This document shows, piece after piece, positions 17,192-25,708 of a stretch of DNA of 64,000 nucleotides; position 1 is the first letter of the stretch, and the number at the start of each line of letters is the position of its first letter. A program made the position numbers and the translations under genes. The notes under the pieces were generated by a model. That model did not search any database. It was not told the origin of the DNA and worked only from the letters and a program-made list of their open reading frames with translations. Source of the DNA: Paenibacillus sp. FSL W8-0426 (lineage in GTDB: Bacteria > Bacillota > Bacilli > Paenibacillales > Paenibacillaceae); the NCBI RefSeq assembly GCF_037969725.1, contig NZ_CP150203.1, positions 698,001 through 762,000 on the forward strand. The letters run 5' to 3'.

Positions 17192-17626
17192 ATGTCGATG
17201 TCATTCGATCAATACATGAAAGATATGGTTCAGCCGATGCGGGATGAGCTGACTCGTTTGGGAATTCAAGAACTGCGCACCCCGGAAGAAGTGGAAGCGA
17301 GCCTTCCGGATGCCAAAGGTACTACCCTTGTCGTTATTAATTCCGTTTGCGGTTGTGCCGCAGGACAATGCCGCCCGGGCGTAGCCGAGGCATTGCAGCA
17401 TGACATTACGCCGGATCATCTGTATACGGTATTCGCCGGACAGGACAAGGAAGCCACAGCCAAGGCGCGTGAGTACTTTGCGCCGTATCCTCCATCTTCG
17501 CCCTCCATCGCTCTGATGAAGGACGGGGAGCTCGTGCACTTCATCGAGCGCCATCAGGTGGAAGATCGATCTGCAGGGGAAATCGCGGCTGAGCTCACCA
17601 GTGCGTTCGATCGTTATTGCCGTTAA
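17192..17626 (+). CDS. Bacilliredoxin (BrxA/BrxB family)
   Basis: A 144-residue thioredoxin-fold protein of the bacilliredoxin family (formerly UPF0403). The active site CGC is in VINSVCGCAAGQCRPGV. MSMSFDQYMKDMVQPMR and APYPPSSPSIALMKDGE are also typical. In Bacillus these proteins remove bacillithiol from S-bacillithiolated proteins after oxidative stress. ATG 17192 is preceded by AAGGAG; an in-frame GTG nine bases earlier overlaps that site. BrxA and BrxB cannot be separated here by eye. Confidence 0.92.
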   Translation: MSMSFDQYMKDMVQPMRDELTRLGIQELRTPEEVEASLPDAKGTTLVVINSVCGCAAGQCRPGVAEALQHDITPDHLYTVFAGQDKEATAKAREYFAPYPPSSPSIALMKDGELVHFIERHQVEDRSAGEIAAELTSAFDRYCR

Positions 17627-17637
17627 AACGCTCCAGC

Positions 17638-17674
17638 AACGCCCCGCTCTTCGGAATACCGATGCCGGGGCGTT
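17638..17674 (+). terminator. Intrinsic terminator
   Basis: Arms AACGCCCCG (17638-17646) and CGGGGCGTT (17666-17674) pair perfectly, followed by TCGTTTTGG. It ends the bacilliredoxin transcript. Confidence 0.8.
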
Positions 17675-17761
17675 TCGTTTTGGGTAAATGGAGTTATTGA
17701 ACCATGTGATTCTTATGAAGGAATCCGATTTGACTATTCTGGAAACGGGGTGTAGTGCACG

Positions 17762-18571
17762 ATGAGTTTGCAACAACAGATCATCGCTGAATTGAAGGTT
17801 AAACCAAGCATTAATGTGGAGGAGGAAGTCCGCAAACGGGTGGATTTCCTGAAAACCTACGTCAAAAATTCGGGCACGAAAGGGCTGCTGATCGCCATCA
17901 GCGGCGGGATCGATAGCGCCGTGGCAGCAGGACTGTGCAAACTAGCTACCGATGAACTTACCGCGGAAAGCAACCAGGAGTACAAAACGCTGGGCGTATT
18001 TCAGCCTTACGGCGATCAACAGGATATTCAGGACAGCTATTCTGTCGCGAAGGCTTTTGATTTGAAGCATGTGGTCGAAACGAACATTGAAGATGCGGTG
18101 AACGAGATTGCGCTGGAAGTGGAGCAGGGCTTCAAGTCCATGGGCAGCCCGCGCCACATGACGCATCAAGGCAAAGGAAACGTAAAAGCAAGAACGCGCA
18201 TGGTTATGCAGTATGCCCTTGCTTTTGAAGAGAACCTGTTGGTCGTCGGTACAGACCATGCGTCTGAGGCCATCACGGGCTTTTATACCAAATGGGGCGA
18301 TGGCGCCGTGGATATCACGCCGCTGAGCAGCCTGAACAAACGCCAGGTTCGCCAGCTTGCGGCCCATCTGGGCGTGCCTCAGCCGATTTTGGACAAGGCC
18401 CCGTCCGCAGGATTGTGGGAAGGCCAAACGGATGAGAAGGAACTGGGTATTTCCTATGAGGCAAACAGCGACTATCTGGAAGGCAAACAGATCGATCCTG
18501 CTGCGCAGGAACGCCTGGAAGCATTCTATAAGCGCACGCACCATAAACGGAATGCCATTCCCGGCATTTAA
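17762..18571 (+). CDS. nadE: NH3-dependent NAD+ synthetase
   Basis: A 269-residue enzyme, the usual size for the ammonia-dependent form without a glutaminase domain. The ATP-pyrophosphatase loop reads ISGGIDSAVAAG. GNVKARTRMVMQYALAF and VVGTDHASEAITGFYTKWGDGAVDI match the substrate-binding core, and PSAGLWEGQTDE is the conserved lid. It makes NAD+ from deamido-NAD+, ATP and ammonia in the cytoplasm, the last step of NAD synthesis. It is transcribed alone. Confidence 0.96.
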   Translation: MSLQQQIIAELKVKPSINVEEEVRKRVDFLKTYVKNSGTKGLLIAISGGIDSAVAAGLCKLATDELTAESNQEYKTLGVFQPYGDQQDIQDSYSVAKAFDLKHVVETNIEDAVNEIALEVEQGFKSMGSPRHMTHQGKGNVKARTRMVMQYALAFEENLLVVGTDHASEAITGFYTKWGDGAVDITPLSSLNKRQVRQLAAHLGVPQPILDKAPSAGLWEGQTDEKELGISYEANSDYLEGKQIDPAAQERLEAFYKRTHHKRNAIPGI

Positions 18572-18632
18572 GTTTTTTCCGCTCGACTTGGGCAAACCGG
18601 CTTGATCATCGTACTTACATGAACGACCAATG

Positions 18633-18716
18633 AACTCCAGACACGTTACTGCCGCTGTGGACGAAGATTTTCCGCTTCCGACAGCCGAGCAGCGTTGCTG
18701 GAGTTTGTTGTTTTTA
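18633..18716 (+). terminator. Long imperfect hairpin with T tract (probable nadE terminator)
   Basis: AACTCCAG at 18633 pairs with CTGGAGTT ending at 18705. The inner sequences continue to pair imperfectly, and TTGTTGTTTTT follows. It occupies much of the 348-bp gap between nadE and acpS; nothing else is apparent there. Confidence 0.55.
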
Positions 18717-18918
18717 TGATCGACGGCTGAACGGATGCTGTGAATCTTGCCCGAACAGCCCCCCCAAGATGGAAGTTTTCGCCGATGGCCCCGGGTACTC
18801 GCATCTGGGCCTGCCACCTGCTACAATGGAATACGTGTTCGGATATCGAACGTAGGGACTAGCGAGAACATGTTGGTTATTGCACCACAGTATAAATGAT
18901 TAAGCAGGTGAAGCACGG

Positions 18919-19341
18919 ATGATACACGGAATCGGGAACGATGTGCTGGAGATCGGACGCATGCAAAGGCTGCTGGAAGGCGCGCGGGGCGAAGCTTTCC
19001 TGAACCGCATTCTGACGCCGGCGGAGCGGAGGATGGCCGCAGAACGGGGCAAACGCCGCACGGAGTTCGTTTCCGGAAGGTTTGCGGCCAAGGAAGCGGT
19101 ATCCAAAGCATTTGGCTGCGGCATCGGACGAGTTATGGCTTTTACGGACATCGAAGTGCTGCCGGGTGCGCTAGGAAAGCCGGAAGCGACGTTATCTGCC
19201 GAAGCCTGGGAACGGCTGCAATTGCCGAAAGACCGACTTTATGCCATTCACCTGAGCATTACACACCAGACGGAGTTGGCTGCGGCGTTTGCCGTCGTGG
19301 AGCAGCTGCACGGACAAGAGCAGAGACCGAAGGATATTTAG
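18919..19341 (+). CDS. acpS: Holo-[acyl-carrier-protein] synthase
   Basis: A 140-residue AcpS-type phosphopantetheinyl transferase. It starts MIHGIGNDVLEIGRMQ, with the metal-binding Asp in GNDVLEI and the matching Glu in FAAKEAVSKAFG, and ends near HLSITHQTELAAAFAVVE. It moves 4'-phosphopantetheine from CoA to the acyl carrier protein and so activates fatty-acid synthesis. mutY follows 53 bp downstream in the same direction. Confidence 0.96.
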   Translation: MIHGIGNDVLEIGRMQRLLEGARGEAFLNRILTPAERRMAAERGKRRTEFVSGRFAAKEAVSKAFGCGIGRVMAFTDIEVLPGALGKPEATLSAEAWERLQLPKDRLYAIHLSITHQTELAAAFAVVEQLHGQEQRPKDI

Positions 19342-19394
19342 GTGATCATGAAGGGCATGTTTATGGACAGGCGTGCAAATGAAAGGAAGGACTT

Positions 19395-20654
19395 ATGGGT
19401 TTAATGGAACAGAAAAGACATTTCAGCATCAATCTGCTGGATTGGTATATGGCGAACAAGCGGGATCTGCCATGGCGGCGTCACAACAATCCGTATTTTA
19501 CTTGGGTATCCGAAATCATGCTGCAACAAACCCGGGTGGATACGGTCATTCCGTATTTCAATCGTTTTATTTCGAATTTCCCGACCGTGCGGGCGCTTGC
19601 CGAAGCGCCCGAAGAAGACGTGCTGAAAAACTGGGAAGGTCTAGGGTACTATTCGAGGGCGCGCAACTTGCAAAAAGCGGCGCAGCAGGTCATGGAGCTG
19701 CACGGCGGAGAGATGCCGAGCGACAAAGCTTCGGTGTTCGCGCTCAAGGGCGTAGGGCCGTATACGGCCGGCGCGATTCTCAGCATCGCCTTCAACCAGC
19801 CCCAGCCTGCGGTGGATGGCAACGTCATGCGGGTGCTGTCCCGCTATTTCCTCATTGAAGAGGACATCATGAAGACGGGTACCCGGGTGTTGATGGAAGA
19901 GCTGGCGACCGAGCTCATCCCGGAAGGGCGAGCTCGGGATTTCAACCAGGCGCTGATGGAACTGGGCGCGCTGGTGTGCACTCCCAAGGCCCCGCACTGC
20001 CTGACCTGTCCGGTCATGGAGCAGTGCTCGGGCCGCATTGCCGGCAGGGAGCTGACCCTGCCGGTCAAAACGAAGGCGAAGCCGCCGCGCCCCGAGCAGC
20101 GGCTCGTCGCCTTGGTGGAAGGCCGCGGTGCCCATCGCGGCAAAGTGCTCGTGCGGCAGCGCCCGGATACGGGCCTTCTGGCCCGCATGTGGGAGCTGCC
20201 GCATGTGCTGGCGGCGCCCGCCGCTGCCGGCAAGGCGGCCAAGCCGCTCGCCGATGAGCCGGCCATGGCATTGCTGGCCGGCAGCCTGTGGGCGGAGGGC
20301 ATTGCCGCCCGCCCCGAAGGCTTGGCTACACACGCGGAGCATGTGTTCAGCCATATCGTTTGGAGCCTGCAGGTGTACAAATGTACGCAGCAGGACCCGG
20401 GCAGCGAGCTTCCGCTGATTGCCGCGGAAGCCGTGGCCGCCTATGGCGAGCAGGCAGCGGCTGCTCAGGCGGCAAGCGGACAAGATGCTGGCGGCCTTGC
20501 CCGCGAAGAATCGCCGCTGGCGTTCGTCGGTAAAGGGGACGGCCAGACGTACCGCTGGATCGGTCCGGAAGATATGGACAAGCTGGCTTTTCCGAACGTG
20601 TTCCTCAAGCTGCTCGGTAATTATTTCGCGGGTGCCTACACCGTGCTCGAATAG
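19395..20654 (+). CDS. mutY: A/G-specific adenine DNA glycosylase
   Basis: A 419-residue base-excision repair enzyme that removes adenine opposite 8-oxoguanine. The helix-hairpin-helix part contains LKGVGPYTAGAILSIAF and the catalytic Asp141 in VDGNVMR; SEIMLQQTRVD carries the catalytic Glu. The iron-sulfur loop C-x6-C-x2-C-x5-C is intact (CTPKAPHCLTCPVMEQC). The C-terminal Nudix-like 8-oxoG recognition domain begins near residue 235. This domain is somewhat longer than usual and carries Ala-rich inserts (AAPAAAGKAAK, EQAAAAQAAS) of higher GC content. Confidence 0.95.
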   Translation: MGLMEQKRHFSINLLDWYMANKRDLPWRRHNNPYFTWVSEIMLQQTRVDTVIPYFNRFISNFPTVRALAEAPEEDVLKNWEGLGYYSRARNLQKAAQQVMELHGGEMPSDKASVFALKGVGPYTAGAILSIAFNQPQPAVDGNVMRVLSRYFLIEEDIMKTGTRVLMEELATELIPEGRARDFNQALMELGALVCTPKAPHCLTCPVMEQCSGRIAGRELTLPVKTKAKPPRPEQRLVALVEGRGAHRGKVLVRQRPDTGLLARMWELPHVLAAPAAAGKAAKPLADEPAMALLAGSLWAEGIAARPEGLATHAEHVFSHIVWSLQVYKCTQQDPGSELPLIAAEAVAAYGEQAAAAQAASGQDAGGLAREESPLAFVGKGDGQTYRWIGPEDMDKLAFPNVFLKLLGNYFAGAYTVLE

Positions 20655-20698
20655 GAAAGAGGCGTGCGTGCGTAAAGTGTCCGCTCGGATGGTTATAA

Positions 20699-20740
20699 AA
20701 AAAGAGCCTGACCGGCCATGCGACCGGATCAGGCTCTTTG
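20699..20740. terminator. Bidirectional intrinsic terminator
   Basis: A stem of ~15 bp (AAAGAGCCTGACCGG / CCGGATCAGGCTCTTT, one bulged base) has a run of A at one foot and a short T run at the other. It lies between convergent mutY and sodA. Confidence 0.88.
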
Positions 20741-20754
20741 TGCAATCACAGTGC

Positions 20755-21366
20755 TTATTTTGCAGCTGCGTAGCGTTTGTTAACTTCATCCCAGTTGATT
20801 ACGTTCCAGAACGCGGAGATGTAATCAGGGCGTTTGTTTTGGTATTTCAGGTAGTAAGCATGCTCCCATACGTCCAAGCCCAGAATCGGAGTCAGACCTT
20901 CGAAGATCGGGCTGTCTTGGTTAGGCGTGCTAGTGATGGACAGTTTGCCGTCTTTGCCGACAACCAGCCATGCCCAGCCGGAACCGAAACGCGTTGTAGC
21001 TGCTTTCGCGAAATCTTCTTTGAATTTGTCGAAACCGCCCAGCTCGCTGTCAATTGCAGCAGCGATGTCGCCAGTTGGAGCGCCGCCGCCGTTTGGTCCG
21101 ATGATTTCCCAGAACAGGCTGTGGTTGTGGTGACCGCCACCGTTGTTGCGAACCGCTGTGCGGATGCTTTCAGGTACGCTGTCCAGGTTGGCGAGCAGGT
21201 CCTCGAGGGATTTTCCTTGCAGTTCAGGAGCGTTTTCCAGAGCTGCATTCAGGTTGGTTACGTAAGTGTTGTGATGGCGATCGTGGTGGATTTCCATCGT
21301 TTGTGCATCGATATGTGGTTCCAGTGCATCGTTAGCGTAAGGAAGAGCCGGTAATTGAAAAGCCAT
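20755..21366 (-). CDS. sodA: Manganese superoxide dismutase
   Basis: A 203-residue single-domain Fe/Mn superoxide dismutase of normal length, without a signal peptide. Metal ligands lie in [18 protein letters not shown] and DVWEHAYYL. The [11 protein letters not shown] segment and overall sequence favour the Mn type. It converts superoxide to oxygen and peroxide in the cytoplasm. AGGAGGTATT precedes the start, and a good promoter lies about 65 bp further upstream. A second, larger SOD gene occurs at 30191-31492. Confidence 0.95.
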   Translation of the reverse strand: MAFQLPALPYANDALEPHIDAQTMEIHHDRHHNTYVTNLNAALENAPELQGKSLEDLLANLDSVPESIRTAVRNNGGGHHNHSLFWEIIGPNGGGAPTGDIAAAIDSELGGFDKFKEDFAKAATTRFGSGWAWLVVGKDGKLSITSTPNQDSPIFEGLTPILGLDVWEHAYYLKYQNKRPDYISAFWNVINWDEVNKRYAAAK

Positions 21367-21429
21367 AGTGTAATACCTCCTGAGTTTTAAGTTTTAAGGT
21401 GCATATGTAACAATACCCTTGCCATTATT

Positions 21430-21458
21430 ATTAAACCGCATCCGAGCCAATTAATCAA
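21430..21458 (-). promoter_or_regulatory. Probable sigma-A promoter of sodA
   Basis: Read on the - strand: -35 TTGATT (21458-21453), a 17-bp spacer, then -10 TTTAAT (21435-21430). It sits about 65 bp before the sodA start codon. Confidence 0.6.
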
Positions 21459-21589
21459 CATTTTTGTTTATTAAGTCCCTCGGGAAGTTGATCAAATGCA
21501 TAATCCGCGATAACAAACATATTTTTCCCTATATGCAGAATTTTATGTGATATTGATTAAAATGAAATAGAAATAGAAACGAATTTTGA

Positions 21590-21617
21590 TGTAAACGGTT
21601 ACAATTAAGCGCTTTCA
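21590..21617. promoter_or_regulatory. Two adjacent cre-like (CcpA) sites
   Basis: TGTAAACGGTTACA (21590-21603) fits the CcpA consensus TGWAANCGNTNWCA. Directly next to it, ATTAAGCGCTTTCA (21604-21617) is, on the other strand, TGAAAGCGCTTAAT, a near-consensus site. They lie between divergent sodA (~220 bp away) and an acetyltransferase gene (~160 bp away). Which gene they control cannot be decided from sequence. Confidence 0.6.
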
Positions 21618-21778
21618 AAAGAAAATGCGTGTTTTATGGCGAAAAGTATGCTTTAATTGACGAAGAAGCGTTTTTTTCTCGTTTTTTGTCATAATACAAA
21701 CATCGGGTTTTTGGTAAAAGGGGAACCCCTTTTTGTAAAACCTCATCAATCAAGCTAACGAAAAGGGAGATTTAAGAC

Positions 21779-22204
21779 ATGCACGTTCGTTCCTTTCAGT
21801 TGAGTGATGCAAGTCGTATGACGGAGCTGCTCAAGATTGCGCTTTCGGAAGATTGTTATGAGAACACGATGGGCCCGTTTGCCCGTCAATTGTCATGGGA
21901 TTCCGAACTGATTATGGTTGCCGAGGAAGAAGGGGAACTCGTTGGGGCGCTGATCGGCACAATCGATCATAACCAAGGATGTCTCTATCGGATCGCGGTT
22001 CATCCGGACTATCGTCGCCAAGGAGTTGGCAAAAAACTAGTCGCGTCCATGGAACAACGGTTCCAACAGCGTAAAGTCAGCCAGATTTGGGTTGCGGGAG
22101 ACGAGCATAACAAAGCGGCGATGCCTCTTTACGAAGCGATGGGCTATGGAGCCAATCAGATTTTGAGTGCATTCCAGAAGCTCAGCATCTTGTCCAAGGC
22201 GTAG
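21779..22204 (+). CDS. GNAT N-acetyltransferase
   Basis: A 141-residue single GNAT domain. The acetyl-CoA pyrophosphate loop reads RIAVHPDYRRQGVGKKLV (R-x-x-G-x-G/A), preceded by the strand ELVGALIGTIDHNQG and followed by ALPLYEAMGY-like NKAAMPLYEAMGYGA. The target amine is unknown. The ribosome site AAAAGGGAGA precedes ATG 21779. The upstream region is long (412 bp) and holds tandem cre-like sites, hinting at carbon control. Confidence 0.88.
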   Translation: MHVRSFQLSDASRMTELLKIALSEDCYENTMGPFARQLSWDSELIMVAEEEGELVGALIGTIDHNQGCLYRIAVHPDYRRQGVGKKLVASMEQRFQQRKVSQIWVAGDEHNKAAMPLYEAMGYGANQILSAFQKLSILSKA

Positions 22205-22250
22205 TTTGAATGATTATTACAGATAACATAGCAGATTCACTTAAATATCG

Positions 22251-22300
22251 GGCATATCCTTTGGGCGCATTGGCGTAAAGGGTATGTCTTTCTATTTTTT
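22251..22300 (+). terminator. Intrinsic terminator
   Basis: A 12-bp stem (GGCATATCCTTT / AAAGGGTATGTC, two G-U pairs) is followed by TTTCTATTTTTT. It ends the acetyltransferase transcript. Confidence 0.8.
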
Positions 22301-22678
22301 CATCTCCTTATTGGTTCTCATCACCAATTGTCTCGTGCAAGCAAATGAAGTAGACTGAAATAGAGTATGCAATTGCAAATAAACCTATCAAATTGGATAA
22401 ACTAATAGAACAACTCCTGTGCGTTTGCGTATATCCGTTGTTGGAACCGATGTTCCCTGATTGATGCGCATATCAACATGGATGGAATGTCTGATTTTTG
22501 AAGTCTGGCTCAATGGTGAAGTGCTCGGTGTTACCCGGTGAGCCGACGTTCTGAATTAAGGGTACATGTATTGTAAGGATCGTGGGATGCATGGTGGGCG
22601 GACGGAGTAACCGAAAAAAAATGTGGTGATCGTACGATCTCGTCATGGTTGCTCGGAGTAGAGGATCACTTCCAAATC

Positions 22679-22860
22679 TAACGAACCTGACGCGTCTTAT
22701 TTGCAGTGAAATTGGACTCTTCGAGTCTTACGAACTTTAGACACTTTATTTCCCCGAGGATGGGGCGAATATCGTGTTCTTGACGCTAATAGCGTGTTTG
22801 AGGTTCGTTACATTTTCTGTGAGGGGGGAAGCCCCTCAATAAGGTGTGTGAGATTCGTTA
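22679..22860. repeat. Palindromic four-unit element A (182 bp)
   Basis: Four ~26-nt units beginning TAACGAA(C/T)CT and containing GACAC-like and TTATT cores occur in ++-- order: + at 22679 and 22728, and inverted copies ending at 22810 and 22860. Spacers are 23, 31 and 24 nt. They hold small hairpins: GACTC-TTC-GAGTC at 22715-22727, CCCC/GGGG at 22752-22765 and GAGGGG/CCCCTC at 22821-22837. The element lies in an 884-bp gene-free region (22205-23088). A second element with the same plan is at 43566-43749. Confidence 0.8.
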
Positions 22861-23088
22861 GCGCCTGATATGCCGCCGCCAAAGTGACTCGTTGTACAAA
22901 CGTAACGACAACATTTCAAATATGCGATACATTAACGTTCCTTGTAATTAAGGTTTATCATTCCAAAATACCGATGTGCCAATATAACTGCTATAAGCTG
23001 CCAGTACCTGATCCGTTCACCGCCTATTTGCGAACCGACAGAGCGCTTGTTATTTCAACACAAAAATTCATGAATGAGGTGACCTTTT

Positions 23089-23682
23089 GTGAATTCCAAC
23101 CATCCATCTCCCCCGGAGCATCCTGCCGGGGCCGCCAAGCCGGGGAAAACCTCCGTATCATGGTTGGCCGAGCTATGGGATTGGACCAAAACCATCGTTG
23201 TCTCCTTTGCGATCATGATGGTGCTGAACCTGTTCGTTTTCAACCTGTCGATGGTTCAAGGGCAGTCCATGCAGCCTACGCTGGTGGAGCGGGATCGACT
23301 GTTCGTCAACAAAATCGTTTATGATTTCGGCGCGCCTTCGCGTTTTGACGTTGTTGTATTGCGCGATCCGAGCGATGGCATCGGCAAGAAGGACTTTTTG
23401 GTCAAGCGGATCGTCGGCATCCCTGGCGACACGATCGAGGTGAAGGACCATTATTTGTACGTGAACGGAGAACGGCAGTCGGAGAGCTACACCGATACCG
23501 AGGTGCAAGATCCGGATTTTGGACCGTTGACGTTGGAGAAGGACCACTACTTTGTCATGGGCGACAACCGCCATGAAGGGAAGAGCAAAGACAGCCGCAT
23601 TTTCGGCAGCATTACGTCGGATGAAATCGTAGGCAAGGCGGAGTTCATTTTCTGGCCGTTTTCGGAAATCAAAAAGCTGTAA
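23089..23682 (+). CDS. Signal peptidase I
   Basis: A 197-residue type I signal peptidase of the small Gram-positive class. A proline-rich cytoplasmic tail is followed by one membrane anchor (residues ~36-53). The catalytic serine is in QGQSMQPTL (Ser60) and the lysine in FLVKRIVGIPGD (Lys106). The later boxes are YVNGE and MGDNRHEGKSKDSRIFG. It cleaves signal peptides on the outer face of the membrane. GTG 23089 is the start, with AGGTGA upstream. About 400 bp of non-coding DNA separates it from repeat element A. Confidence 0.94.
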   Translation: MNSNHPSPPEHPAGAAKPGKTSVSWLAELWDWTKTIVVSFAIMMVLNLFVFNLSMVQGQSMQPTLVERDRLFVNKIVYDFGAPSRFDVVVLRDPSDGIGKKDFLVKRIVGIPGDTIEVKDHYLYVNGERQSESYTDTEVQDPDFGPLTLEKDHYFVMGDNRHEGKSKDSRIFGSITSDEIVGKAEFIFWPFSEIKKL

Positions 23683-23848
23683 ACAATTGGAAGGGAACTA
23701 TTCATCATTTTGTGCGTTAAACCATATAACCGGGTTCATCCGAGCTTTTAGGCATATCCATGAACAAGAAGCGCCTGTCTCCCATCACGAGGCGGGCGTT
23801 TACCGTTTGCGCCAATGGAGTGGATCGGGAAGAAAAGAGGGAAGGTTT

Positions 23849-25693
23849 ATGACAAATGTACAGACCGGGATGCCGCAGACAGCCTCCTATTGGGAGCAGT
23901 TGAAACAGGAGATCAAGGCGGCCGGACCCGGGCTGGGCATTGACGATATCGGTTTTGCATCGGCGGAGCCGTTTGTGTCGCTGAAGGCGATTCTGGAGCA
24001 GCACCGGGCCAAGGGTTATGAGTCGGGGTTCGAGGAGAAGGATATTGAAAAAAGAGTACGTCCCGCGCTCGAGGGCAGCGAGCCGGCCTCGCTCATCGCA
24101 ATTGCGGTCGCTTATCCGTCAAAGATGGTCAATCCGCCCAAGTCGGAACCGGGCGCATATCGCGGCATTCTGGCCCGCTCCGCATGGGGCAGGGATTACC
24201 ATCACGTATTGCGCGAGGCGATGGACAAGCTGGTAAATTTCATCCGCGAGCGGGTACCGGAAGCGATCATCGAGAGTATGGTGGATACGGGCGTGCTTGT
24301 TGATCGCGCGGTATCCCAGCGGGCCGGCATCGGCTTCAGCGGCAAAAACTGCTCGATCATATCGCCGAAATACGGCTCCTGGATCTACTTGGGCGAGCTG
24401 GTGACGAACATTCCGTTTCAGCCCGATACACCGGTTACCGAAGATTGCGGAGAATGCACGAAATGCATCGACGCCTGCCCGACAGGCGCGTTGGTCGGCC
24501 CTGGCCAACTGAATGCGCAGCGCTGCATTTCTTTTGTGACGCAGACCAAAGGTTTTGTGGATGAAGAGTTCATGCTAAAAATAGGCAACCGTCTGTACGG
24601 ATGCGATACATGCCAGATCGTCTGTCCGAAGAATCGGGGCAAAAACTGGGATCACCATCCCGACCTGCAGCCCGATCCGGAGATTGTGAAACCTTTGCTG
24701 CTGCCGCTGCTGGATATGGGCAACCGCGAATTCAAAGAGCGATTCGGGCATACTTCCGCCGCCTGGCGGGGGAGAAAGCCGATTCAGCGCAATGCGGTCA
24801 TCGCACTGGGGAATTTCAAGGACCAAAGCGCCGTACCCAAACTCACCGAGGTGTTGAAGCGCGATCCGCGTCCGGAGCTGCGGGGAACCGCTGCCTGGGC
24901 GCTGGGAAGAATAGGAGGAGAAGAAGCCATGAGAGCGATTGGGGAAGCTGCTGCTTACGAACAAGATGGGAACGTGCTGGACATGCTGCAGAAGGCCAAG
25001 GAACGATTGACGTCGTCCGCGTCCTTACCCGAGAAGCCACATGCCAAGCAAGTGAGCGACCATAAACAAGAGGAAGGTGTGACAGGTCCGACCGCGGATA
25101 GTAATTCTGCAAATGGAAATGCCGCGCCGAAGGCCAAAACTGAAGCAGCAGCGTGGAAGCCTTCCGCAGTAACCGGTTTGCACGGCAAACCTATTTATTA
25201 CGACGAGGTCGTTACCCCGATAGGCACGTTGACGTTGTGTGCTACCGAGAAGGGGCTGTGCCATGTCGATTTTGGAGCCTTTCATGTGAGAGAGGCGCAT
25301 CTTCAACAATGGGCGCGCACCTGGATCGGTGAGTACCGTTACGAGAAGAACGATGACAAGCTGCGGGAGGCTGTAAGGCAGGTTGGCGAATATTTTGCGG
25401 GCGAACGACAAACGTTCGATCTGCCGCTCGATTTGCTCGGAACCCCGTTCCAGCTACAAGTATGGCAAGTCCTGTCCGATATATCTTATAGAGAAGCCTT
25501 ATCACACGAACAGGTTGCTGAAGCGATCGGCAGGCCGAAGGCTGTTCGCGCCGTACTGGACGCGATCAGCAAAAATCCGGTGCCGATCATCATTCCATGT
25601 CACCGCATTAGCGGCAAGGACGGCACCCTGCTCGGTTATGTAGGCGGTCTGCAAACCAAGGAGCAATTGCTCGCATTGGAGACGCAATCGTAA
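23849..25693 (+). CDS. Fusion: epoxyqueuosine reductase QueG + O6-alkylguanine-DNA methyltransferase (Ogt)
   Basis: A single 614-residue frame. Residues ~1-390 are QueG: the DUF1730 part (VDTGVLVDRAVSQRAGIGFSG), two 4Fe-4S motifs (CGECTKCIDACPTGAL and YGCDTCQIVCPKN) and a HEAT-like tail (ALGNFKDQSAVPKLTEVLKR). After a low-complexity linker (~395-445), residues ~450-614 are a methyltransferase with GTPFQLQVWQVLSDI, the helix-turn-helix EQVAEAIGRPKAVRAV and the acceptor cysteine in IIIPCHRISG (Cys584). QueG makes queuosine in tRNA; Ogt repairs alkylated guanine. ATG 23849 follows GAGGGAAGG. The two halves are normally separate proteins. Confidence 0.93.
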   Translation: MTNVQTGMPQTASYWEQLKQEIKAAGPGLGIDDIGFASAEPFVSLKAILEQHRAKGYESGFEEKDIEKRVRPALEGSEPASLIAIAVAYPSKMVNPPKSEPGAYRGILARSAWGRDYHHVLREAMDKLVNFIRERVPEAIIESMVDTGVLVDRAVSQRAGIGFSGKNCSIISPKYGSWIYLGELVTNIPFQPDTPVTEDCGECTKCIDACPTGALVGPGQLNAQRCISFVTQTKGFVDEEFMLKIGNRLYGCDTCQIVCPKNRGKNWDHHPDLQPDPEIVKPLLLPLLDMGNREFKERFGHTSAAWRGRKPIQRNAVIALGNFKDQSAVPKLTEVLKRDPRPELRGTAAWALGRIGGEEAMRAIGEAAAYEQDGNVLDMLQKAKERLTSSASLPEKPHAKQVSDHKQEEGVTGPTADSNSANGNAAPKAKTEAAAWKPSAVTGLHGKPIYYDEVVTPIGTLTLCATEKGLCHVDFGAFHVREAHLQQWARTWIGEYRYEKNDDKLREAVRQVGEYFAGERQTFDLPLDLLGTPFQLQVWQVLSDISYREALSHEQVAEAIGRPKAVRAVLDAISKNPVPIIIPCHRISGKDGTLLGYVGGLQTKEQLLALETQS

Positions 25694-25708
25694 GAGCGGG
25701 GGACATGC

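Noticed and set aside
19641..20789. 382-codon open frame opposite mutY
   Set aside because: It lies opposite conserved mutY in a high-GC stretch, and the product shows no domain pattern.
22884..23324. Possible 146-codon gene before the signal peptidase gene
   Set aside because: Its second half is an out-of-frame reading of the signal peptidase gene and the first half has no start site or protein-like pattern.
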